Positions 1 through 4,981 of a DNA stretch of 9,237 nt are shown here, in pieces; position 1 is the first letter of the stretch, and each line of letters begins with the position of its first letter. The translations under genes and the position numbers were made by a program. The DNA comes from CAIUVD01 sp044338255 (GTDB lineage Bacteria > Planctomycetota > UBA11346), in the NCBI GenBank assembly GCA_044338255.1, contig JBIILZ010000135.1:1-9237 (forward strand), in the 5' to 3' direction. Under the pieces are notes generated by a model. The model searched no databases. It saw only the letters and a program-made list of their open reading frames with translations, and was not told where the DNA came from.

Positions 1-303
1 GGGATAGCGCAGTGCGCGACGAGAGATGTCCATGCAGTCGCAAAAATTTACTGCAGGCTACATACAAGTGAAATATCCCTGATTTTTCAAGCTGTTTCAC
101 ACATCGTTGTTATCGCAATGCCATTGCTCATGGGCCTGCCGCTGGAGCGCATCTGGCATCTTTCGATCGGCAACACGGCGCTGATGCGCGTGCGTCCGTT
201 CGCGCCGGTGATCGGCGGCGCACAGCCGCAAATTGGCCGCATCCTGACCATGAATGACTGCACGCATGTCGAAGAACTGGCGATGCGCAGCGGAGAAATC
301 TGA
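1..303 (+). CDS. Histidine phosphatase (phosphoglycerate-mutase-like), C-terminal part, 5' end outside window
   Basis: The frame is open from the first base to TGA at 301-303 (100 codons), so the gene enters from the left edge. The translation contains AVSH..VI, then LLMGLPLERIWHLSIGNTAL, and near the end GRILTMNDCTHVEEL. This matches the C-terminal region of the histidine phosphatase superfamily, where the second active-site His lies in a V-[AS]-H-G-G-V-I motif followed by LLGLPLERxWRLxxxNxS. The usual Gly-Gly after the His is replaced by Ile-Val, and the stretch to GLP is about two residues shorter than usual. Bases about 40-120 are clearly more AT-rich than the rest. The gene could therefore be a divergent functional copy or a decaying one; the catalytic N-terminal RHG motif lies outside the window. 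Substrate is unknown; family members act on phosphoglycerate, alpha-ribazole phosphate or other phosphomonoesters. Confidence 0.6.
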   Translation, partial: GIAQCATRDVHAVAKIYCRLHTSEISLIFQAVSHIVVIAMPLLMGLPLERIWHLSIGNTALMRVRPFAPVIGGAQPQIGRILTMNDCTHVEELAMRSGEI

Positions 304-352
304 GCCCAGGGCCGTCGCAGCGCACTCACGGGAGCACGGAAATCCACACGCA

Positions 353-371
353 CCTGGGCAGCATGCCCGGG
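353..371. terminator. Possible hairpin between convergent genes
   Basis: Arms CCTGGGC (353-359) and GCCCGGG (365-371) can form a 7-bp stem with one G-U pair and a 5-base loop. It lies between the TGA of the phosphatase gene (303) and the stop of the convergent uridylyltransferase gene (372-374). There is no U-tract on either side, so intrinsic termination is uncertain. Confidence 0.25.
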
Positions 372-1118
372 CTACGCCTGGCGACGCTTCGCCAGCAGCT
401 GCTCGGCGGTGGCGAGGTCGGCGGGGGTGTTGACGCCGAGCACAGAGGCAACGTCGTCGGTGATCACCAGCTCGACGACCTTGCCTTCGCGGGCGAGCAT
501 CCCGACCACGTCGGTGAGATAGTATTCGCCTTGGGCGTTGTTCGGTTTCACTTCATGCAGGCAGCGGAACAGCTCGCGGCGGTCGAAGACATAGATACCG
601 CTGTTGACGAGGTCGATGGCCCGTGTCGCGTCATCGGCATCCTTGTGTTCGACGATCTTCAACAGGCGCCCTTGGGCGTCAGTGACCATCCGCCCATAGC
701 CGGTCGGATCCGTCATGCGCGCCGCCACTCCGGTGCAGGCGGCATGACTGGCGATGTGCTTGGCGATCAGGGCCGCGAGCAGGCTCGCGGGGGTCATCGG
801 ACAATCGCCGCAGAGCACCAGTACCAGATCGCCGGTGACGTATTTCTCGGTCACCAGCACCGCGTGACCGGTACCCAGCTGACGATCCTGGAGGACGCAG
901 GTCGGCAGCCACGGGGCCGTCATCAGCTCGACTTTTTCACGCTGGTGGCCGACGACCACGACCTTCTGCGTGACCTTCAACTCGAGGCAGGTATCGAGGA
1001 CGTGCATCACCAACGGCCGGCCGGCCAAGGGATGGAGGACCTTCGCCAGGTCGGAACCCATGCGGCTGCCCTTACCGGCGGCGAGGATGATGGCGGAGCT
1101 CGTCAGGGGCATGGTCAT
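372..1118 (-). CDS. glmU: GlmU-type UDP-GlcNAc pyrophosphorylase (uridylyltransferase domain only)
   Basis: Cytoplasmic nucleotidyltransferase that makes UDP-N-acetylglucosamine from UTP and GlcNAc-1-phosphate, for peptidoglycan and other cell-envelope sugars. Over 248 residues it follows the N-terminal domain of E. coli GlmU: nucleotide loop LAAGKGSRMGSD (12-23), K26, Q77 and GTGHA (82-86), the metal-binding LCGD (D105), DPTGYGR (137-143), IVEHKDA (155-161), VNSGIYVF (171-178), NAQGEYYLTD (194-203) and GVN (N230). The canonical PKVLH motif has Ala in place of Pro. The protein stops where GlmU would begin its left-handed beta-helix acetyltransferase domain, so it appears monofunctional. The frame is open upstream to 1292, but that extension is encoded by tandem repeats and has no family similarity. 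I chose the ATG at 1118; ATG 1112 is also possible, and neither has a clear Shine-Dalgarno. It is transcribed divergently from the IMPase gene. Other sugar-1-phosphates remain possible substrates. Confidence 0.85.
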   Translation of the reverse strand: MTMPLTSSAIILAAGKGSRMGSDLAKVLHPLAGRPLVMHVLDTCLELKVTQKVVVVGHQREKVELMTAPWLPTCVLQDRQLGTGHAVLVTEKYVTGDLVLVLCGDCPMTPASLLAALIAKHIASHAACTGVAARMTDPTGYGRMVTDAQGRLLKIVEHKDADDATRAIDLVNSGIYVFDRRELFRCLHEVKPNNAQGEYYLTDVVGMLAREGKVVELVITDDVASVLGVNTPADLATAEQLLAKRRQA

Positions 1119-1150
1119 GGGGATGACGTTCACGCGCCGACTGGGTTTGG

Positions 1151-1228
1151 CAACTGTCGGCAGCAACTGTCGGCAGCAACTGTCGGCAGCAACTGTCGGC
1201 AGCAACTGTCGGCAGCAACTGTCGGCAG
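1151..1228. repeat. Six perfect 13-bp tandem repeats in a divergent intergenic region
   Basis: The unit CAACTGTCGGCAG occurs six times head to tail without a mismatch (starts 1151, 1164, 1177, 1190, 1203, 1216). Each unit contains an imperfect dyad, CTGTCGGCAG, which matches its own reverse complement at 8 of 10 positions. The array begins 32 bp upstream of the uridylyltransferase start and ends 94 bp before the IMPase start, so it lies in the control region of two divergent genes. Perfect identity suggests recent expansion by slippage. It could be a set of operators or just a variable-number repeat. Confidence 0.95.
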
Positions 1229-1322
1229 CGTTGCCCTCTGTCACGGATCGACCTTTCCCGAGTCCGCCAGCAGTTAGCGTGTCTCCCCCCACCTTCCCCC
1301 GTACGTCTCAGCGAGCCCGCCC

Positions 1323-2156
1323 ATGACCCCCGATCTCCTCTGGCTCAACAACCTCGCCCGCGAAGGCGGCGCCCTCGCCCGAAAACAGTTCGGCGCGGTC
1401 GCGCGCCAGCTCAAGCGCGGTGAGGAGGCGGTCACCGAGGCCGATCGCGCGGTACAGCGCCTGATCGTCAACGCGCTCAGCGAGCGCTATCCCGAGGACG
1501 GCATCATCGGCGAAGAAAACGACGATGGTTCGGCGATCACCAACCGTCCGCCGCAGCGCGGCACGCGCGTGTGGGTCATCGATCCCATCGACGGCACCAA
1601 CAATTACATCGCTGGTTACGGCGCCTGCGCGGTGTGCATCGGCCTGCTTGAAGCGGGTATGCCGATTATGGGCGTGGTCTATGACATCGCCCGCGACGAG
1701 TCGTTTCTCGGCGTGCACATCGGGGCCACCAGCCACGGCGCCTGGCATGTGCGGGCTGGCCGTTGGTACCCGACCATGGTCCAGGCCGAAGCTCCCGGCG
1801 CGCAAAGCCTGTTGATGATCACCAGCAACCTGCTGATCGGCGGCGCCCTGCCCAACTGGGCGCTGCGGCTACTGACGGTATGCCCCTGGAAATTGCGGAT
1901 GCTGGGCTCGGCGGCGCTGGAATGCGCACAGGTCGGTGCCGGCACCGCCTGCGGCGCCATCACCCTGAATGGCAAACTGTGGGATGTCGTCGCCGCCGCC
2001 GCCGTAGTCTTGGGTGCCGGTGGACGCATCACCGATTTTTCGGGCCGCGAGGTTTTTCCCTTCGACCTCACCGGCTACAGCGGCGGGAAGGTCCCGTTCC
2101 TGGCAGCAGCGCCCTTGGCCCAGGCACCGCTGTTGGCGGAATTGTCGGCGCCTTGA
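1323..2156 (+). CDS. Inositol monophosphatase family protein
   Basis: Mg2+-dependent phosphomonoesterase of the FIG/IMPase superfamily, 277 residues, the usual family length. Visible motifs: TEAD (38-41), GEE (63-65), the hallmark IDPIDGT (86-92) with metal ligands D87 and D90, and LWDVVAAAAVV (219-229) with the late metal ligand D221, then GGRITDFSG. All key metal-binding residues are present, so the enzyme should be active. The family includes inositol-1-phosphatase, histidinol-phosphatase and 3'-phosphoadenosine phosphatase (CysQ); the sequence alone does not tell me which. The start ATG 1323 has no Shine-Dalgarno but places the family N-terminus correctly. It is divergent from the uridylyltransferase gene across the 13-bp repeat array and is closed by the terminator at 2174-2208. 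Confidence 0.9.
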   Translation: MTPDLLWLNNLAREGGALARKQFGAVARQLKRGEEAVTEADRAVQRLIVNALSERYPEDGIIGEENDDGSAITNRPPQRGTRVWVIDPIDGTNNYIAGYGACAVCIGLLEAGMPIMGVVYDIARDESFLGVHIGATSHGAWHVRAGRWYPTMVQAEAPGAQSLLMITSNLLIGGALPNWALRLLTVCPWKLRMLGSAALECAQVGAGTACGAITLNGKLWDVVAAAAVVLGAGGRITDFSGREVFPFDLTGYSGGKVPFLAAAPLAQAPLLAELSAP

Positions 2157-2173
2157 GCTGCAAAATCTGAGTC

Positions 2174-2208
2174 AAAAAAACCACCGCCGACATGGCAGTG
2201 GTTTTTTT
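2174..2208. terminator. Bidirectional rho-independent terminator
   Basis: Seven A's (2174-2180) lead into CCACCGCC, a five-base loop (2189-2193), then GGCAGTGG and seven T's (2202-2208). The two 15-base arms are complementary with a single mismatch. On either strand this gives a GC-rich stem followed by a U-run. It sits between the convergent ends of the IMPase gene (stop at 2156) and speD (stop at 2213), serving both. Confidence 0.9.
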
Positions 2209-2212
2209 CGGC

Positions 2213-3070
2213 TTAGTGCTCGAAGTTCCGACCGTAGAAGATCTCCTGGATCTCCTGGAACAGGCGCTTCTTGACGCGCTCCTGCTCATGCTTGCCACCA
2301 AACTTGCCCTTGCTCGCCTTGGTGCCCTGGAACACGTAGTGGTCGAGGTCGATCTCCTTACGGAACATCTTGGTGTGGAACAGGCTCTCTTGGTAATTAT
2401 TGACGTCGATCAGCTGGTAATCGTCGATGATTTCGCGCGAGACGAAATTCTGGATCGAGGTGATCGGATGATCGATGTAATGCTTGATGCCTTCGATGTC
2501 GCGGGTGAAGCCGCGCACGCGGTAGTCGAGCGAAAGGACATCGGCGTCGAAGGAATGGATGAGGTAGTTGAGGGCCCGCAGCGGTGAGATCTTGCCGCAG
2601 GTCGAGACGTCGATGTCGGCACGGAAGGTGGCGATGCCGTTATACGGATGCGACTCCGGATAGGTGTGCACGCAGATGTGACTCTTGTTGAGATGCGCGA
2701 CCACCGATTCCGACGGCACCGGACCTGGTTTTTCGGGATTTTCCGGCTCGCTCTCGATCGGCTCTTCGCTGATCAGGATGGTCACCGAGGCCCCCTGCGG
2801 ATTGTAATCCTGGCGCGCCACGTTGAGGATGTTGGCGCCGATGATGCGCGTGACTTCCGTGAGGATCTGGGTCAAACGCGTGGCGTTGTATTCCTCGTCG
2901 ATGTATTGGATGTACTCATTGCGCTCTTCAGCGGTCTTGGCGTAGCACACGTCATACAAGTTGAAGCTCAGCGATTTAGTCAGATTGTTGAACCCGTCCA
3001 GCTTAGGCTTCTTGAAGCGGGGACGATTCATCGCGGGACTGACTTCGGTACGTTTTTTTGGTGGGGCCAT
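2213..3070 (-). CDS. speD: S-adenosylmethionine decarboxylase proenzyme, E. coli type
   Basis: Makes decarboxylated AdoMet, the aminopropyl donor for spermidine synthesis; cytoplasmic, pyruvoyl-dependent. The 285 residues follow E. coli SpeD closely: DGFNNLTKSLSFNLYDVCYA (25-44), IGANILNVARQDYNPQGASV (77-96), the self-cleavage site LNKSHICVHTYPESHP (127-142) with cleavage expected before S130, FRADIDVSTCG (149-159) with the proposed proton donor C158, LDYRVRGFTRD (181-191), and C-terminal EIFYGRN. It is about 20 residues longer than the E. coli protein (264 aa) because of a basic N-terminal extension (MAPPKKR...). A second Met at residue 14 (start 3031) would remove part of this; neither start has a clear Shine-Dalgarno. 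No speE spermidine synthase gene adjoins it. It is divergent from aroC and convergent with the IMPase gene. Confidence 0.96.
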   Translation of the reverse strand: MAPPKKRTEVSPAMNRPRFKKPKLDGFNNLTKSLSFNLYDVCYAKTAEERNEYIQYIDEEYNATRLTQILTEVTRIIGANILNVARQDYNPQGASVTILISEEPIESEPENPEKPGPVPSESVVAHLNKSHICVHTYPESHPYNGIATFRADIDVSTCGKISPLRALNYLIHSFDADVLSLDYRVRGFTRDIEGIKHYIDHPITSIQNFVSREIIDDYQLIDVNNYQESLFHTKMFRKEIDLDHYVFQGTKASKGKFGGKHEQERVKKRLFQEIQEIFYGRNFEH

Positions 3071-3091
3071 AGTGCTTTAAAAGGGTCTGGA

Positions 3092-3119
3092 TACATAGTG
3101 GGATTTCCATGAGGGGCAA
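3092..3119 (-). promoter_or_regulatory. Possible promoter of speD
   Basis: On the minus strand, TTGCCC (3114-3119) and TATGTA (3092-3097) are separated by 16 bp and resemble a sigma70-type -35/-10 pair. The -10-like box lies 21 bp upstream of the speD start. Both hexamers are imperfect and the phylum's promoter consensus is uncertain. Confidence 0.3.
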
Positions 3120-3143
3120 GTTAAGCTCTCAGGAGAAACGTAG

Positions 3144-3221
3144 GTGCTCGGCGAGAGGCCGGACTGGACCCTCCAGTCTCCCGCAAGTCCATCGACGACG
3201 CTGCAGCTTCCGCGGCGCTAA
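3144..3221 (+). CDS. Possible 25-codon leader ORF upstream of aroC
   Basis: An AGGAG at 3131-3135 is followed after 8 bases by GTG (3144-3146). This opens a 25-codon frame beginning LGERPDWTLQSP and closed by TAA at 3219-3221, 24 bases before the aroC ATG. It has one Trp and no Phe or Tyr, so it is not a classic attenuation peptide. The reason to list it is the good Shine-Dalgarno and spacing in a region where aroC itself lacks one. A perfect hairpin (3162-3178) lies inside it. It may be chance. Confidence 0.25.
   Translation: MLGERPDWTLQSPASPSTTLQLPRR
3162..3178. promoter_or_regulatory. Perfect 7-bp inverted repeat in the speD/aroC intergenic region
   Basis: GACTGGA (3162-3168) and TCCAGTC (3172-3178) are exact reverse complements separated by CCC. 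The site lies 67 bp upstream of the aroC start and 91 bp upstream of speD, in their shared divergent control region. It could be an operator dyad or an RNA hairpin in the aroC leader. There is no U-tract, so it is not a standard terminator. Confidence 0.4.
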
Positions 3222-3245
3222 AAGTCTCCACCATCTGCTTCCATC

Positions 3246-4388
3246 ATGGCGAACAACACTTTCGGCCACGCCTTTCGGGTCACCACCTTCGGGGAAAGCC
3301 ACGGTCCGGCCGTCGGCTGCGTCATCGATGGCTGCCCACCGGGGGTCGCCCTCGATCGCGAGGCAATCGCGGCATTTCTCGCTCGCCGGCGCCCCGGGCA
3401 ATCGAAGCTTGTCACTCCCCGTGACGAAGAAGATGCCCCCGAGTTCCTCTCTGGACTCGATCGCGAGACGGGTCAGACCCTAGGCACGCCGATCGCCATC
3501 ATGATCCGCAACCAGGACCAGCGCAGTGGCAGTTACAGCGACTGGTGGCATACCTACCGGCCGAGCCACGCGGATTTCGGCTATGACGCCAAGTACGGCA
3601 TCCGCGCCTGGGAAGGCGGCGGGCGCTCCTCGGCACGCGAAACCGTCGGCCGCGTCGCCGCCGGTGCGGTCGCCGAGCAGATGCTCAGCAACCGTTTTCC
3701 CGAATTACGCATCTGTGCCTGGGTCGAGCGGGTGCAGCACCACGATGCGCGGGCGCTGATCGATGCCCTGGCCGTGACCCGCGCCGAGGTCGACGCCCAT
3801 CCCACGCGCTGTCCGCATCCGGCCACCGCCGCCGCCATGGAGACCGCCATCCTCGCGGCCAAGAAGGCCGGCGATTCCCTGGGCGGTTACATCCGCGTCG
3901 TGGTCCAGGGCCTGCCCCCGGGCCTGGGCGAGCCGGTGTTCGACAAGCTCGATGCCTTACTCGCGCAGGCCTTCCTGTCCTTGCCGGCGTGCAAGGGTGT
4001 CGAGGTCGGCAGCGGCTTTGCAGGGGCCGAATTGAGCGGCCTTGAACACAACGATCATTACGCTTGGCAAGCGGGGGCGATGACCACCACCACCAACCGC
4101 AGCGGCGGAATCCAAGGCGGTATCAGCAATGGCATGCCGCTCGACCTGCGCTTGGTGTTCAAACCCACCGCGACCGTGCTCAAACCGCAGGCCAGCGCCG
4201 ATGATGCTGGCAACAATGTCGAATTGCAGGCCAAGGGCCGCCACGACCCCTGCGTGCTGCCGCGCGCAGTCCCGATTGTCGAAGCTATGACGGCGTTAGT
4301 GTTGGCCGACTGCTGGCTGCGCCAACGTGGCCAGGTCGGCGATCCATGGCCGGGCCTACAGGGCCCGCTTCGGGAAAGCTCTTCCTGA
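3246..4388 (+). CDS. aroC: Chorismate synthase
   Basis: Converts 5-enolpyruvylshikimate-3-phosphate to chorismate using reduced FMN, the last common step toward aromatic amino acids, folates and quinones; cytoplasmic. All three family signatures are visible in the 380 residues: FGESHGPAVGCVIDGCPPG near residues 15-33, GGGRSSARETVGRVAAGA near 123-140, and GRHDPCVLPRAVPIVEAM toward the C-terminus. RNQDQRSGSY and RPSHADFGYDAKYGIRAWEG are also typical of the family. The start at 3246 matches the family N-terminus (NTFGHAFRVTTFGESHG). The last codons and the TGA come from a 13-bp tandem repeat (4374-4425), so the extreme C-terminus (ESSS) is repeat-derived. The putative lipoprotein gene follows 55 bases downstream on the same strand and may be co-transcribed. 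Confidence 0.97.
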   Translation: MANNTFGHAFRVTTFGESHGPAVGCVIDGCPPGVALDREAIAAFLARRRPGQSKLVTPRDEEDAPEFLSGLDRETGQTLGTPIAIMIRNQDQRSGSYSDWWHTYRPSHADFGYDAKYGIRAWEGGGRSSARETVGRVAAGAVAEQMLSNRFPELRICAWVERVQHHDARALIDALAVTRAEVDAHPTRCPHPATAAAMETAILAAKKAGDSLGGYIRVVVQGLPPGLGEPVFDKLDALLAQAFLSLPACKGVEVGSGFAGAELSGLEHNDHYAWQAGAMTTTTNRSGGIQGGISNGMPLDLRLVFKPTATVLKPQASADDAGNNVELQAKGRHDPCVLPRAVPIVEAMTALVLADCWLRQRGQVGDPWPGLQGPLRESSS

Positions 4389-4425
4389 AAGCTCTTCCTG
4401 AAAGCACTTCCTGAAAGCTCTCTTC
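4374..4425. repeat. 13-bp tandem repeat spanning the aroC stop codon
   Basis: The unit GAAAGCTCTTCCT occurs at 4374-4386 and 4387-4399 exactly, at 4400-4412 with one change (T to A), and at 4413-4425 in a degenerate copy. The aroC TGA (4386-4388) is formed at the junction of the first two units. The array fills most of the gap before the downstream lipoprotein gene. It has the same 13-bp period as the array at 1151-1228, but the sequence is unrelated. Confidence 0.85.
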
Positions 4426-4433
4426 TTCAAAGC

Positions 4434-4439
4434 AGGTGA
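4434..4439 (+). promoter_or_regulatory. Shine-Dalgarno of the lipoprotein gene
   Basis: AGGTGA lies four bases before the ATG at 4444 and supports that start. It is one of the few Shine-Dalgarno-like sites in the window. Confidence 0.5.
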
Positions 4440-4443
4440 TCGA

Positions 4444-4932
4444 ATGCACTGGCTCCTTCTCTCGTTGAGCGTGCTGCTGATTTCCCTCTCCACCGGTTGC
4501 GAGAACAACCGCGCGTCCGGAGGTTGGTGGCGCTACGGCCTGTCGGGATCATCACCATTCTGGCATGAGCTGCATGCCTACGATCAAGATCCGACTCAAG
4601 ATCAGACCATGATCGCCGCCTTGACCTTGTTCGCGGATGAGAAACGGGCGGTACATCATCTGCTCGAAAATGACGGACGCGGCAAGACCGTCCGCGGCAC
4701 GCTCGCCGTCGGTTTCCGGCGGACCCCCGCGGAAATCAGCGAAGCCATGGCCCTGCTCTCGGTCCTGCAGCCCGGCGGGCCGTATCCGGCGCCGGAAAAG
4801 CTCGTGATCCTGCGCTGGTACCAGGACGAAAAATGGGTCACGGCGCGCTTCGATCGCAGCGCCCTGCCCGACGAGGTCCAGTCCTTGGCGACAATCATCT
4901 CCGGCCGACCGGTTGGCGATATCGAACCCTAG
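4444..4932 (+). CDS. Putative small lipoprotein, function unknown
   Basis: 162 residues. The N-terminus is a short hydrophobic signal (LLLSLSVLLISLSTG) ending at Cys19. The preceding L-S-T-G is close to a lipobox but has Ser at -3, so lipid attachment is likely rather than certain. The mature part starts with an Asn/Ser/Gly-rich linker and Trp-Trp (28-29), then a mixed domain with GKTVRGTLAVGFRRTPAEIS (80-99) and RWYQDEKWVTARFDRSALPD (124-143). I do not recognise a family. It is probably exported and anchored to a membrane. It follows aroC by 55 bases with an AGGTGA ribosome-binding site. Its TAG stop (4930-4932) is the first three bases of the large palindrome shared with the convergent kinase gene. 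Confidence 0.75.
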   Translation: MHWLLLSLSVLLISLSTGCENNRASGGWWRYGLSGSSPFWHELHAYDQDPTQDQTMIAALTLFADEKRAVHHLLENDGRGKTVRGTLAVGFRRTPAEISEAMALLSVLQPGGPYPAPEKLVILRWYQDEKWVTARFDRSALPDEVQSLATIISGRPVGDIEP

Positions 4933-4981
4933 GAGTTTATCCCCGACCGGATCCTAGGAGCCGGTCGGGGATAAACTCCTA
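4930..4981. repeat. 52-bp perfect palindrome containing both convergent stop codons
   Basis: Arms 4930-4950 and 4961-4981 are exact 21-base reverse complements around a 10-base centre (4951-4960) that itself contains CCTAGG. The outer three bases of each arm are TAG on the strand entering it, and they serve as the stop codon of the + strand lipoprotein gene (4930-4932) and the - strand kinase gene (4979-4981). RNA from either strand would form a very stable stem without a U-tract. It may act as a bidirectional terminator or 3' stabiliser, or be a copy of a dispersed palindromic element. I do not recognise the sequence. Confidence 0.9.

Noticed and set aside
1151..1228. CRISPR array
   Set aside because: Units are 13 bp and directly adjacent with no spacers, so this is a simple tandem repeat.
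363..1277. 304-codon open frame on the + strand
   Set aside because: It mirrors the uridylyltransferase gene on the opposite strand; that frame has unmistakable GlmU motifs while this one has none.
1119..1292. Upstream extension of the uridylyltransferase to an ATG at 1292
   Set aside because: The extra 58 residues are mostly translated tandem repeat and unlike any GlmU N-terminus; conserved sequence begins right after the ATGs at 1118/1112.
3109..3483. 124-codon + strand frame overlapping the aroC start
   Set aside because: It overlaps aroC in another frame and its translation is low-complexity Arg/Ser-rich, with no family features.
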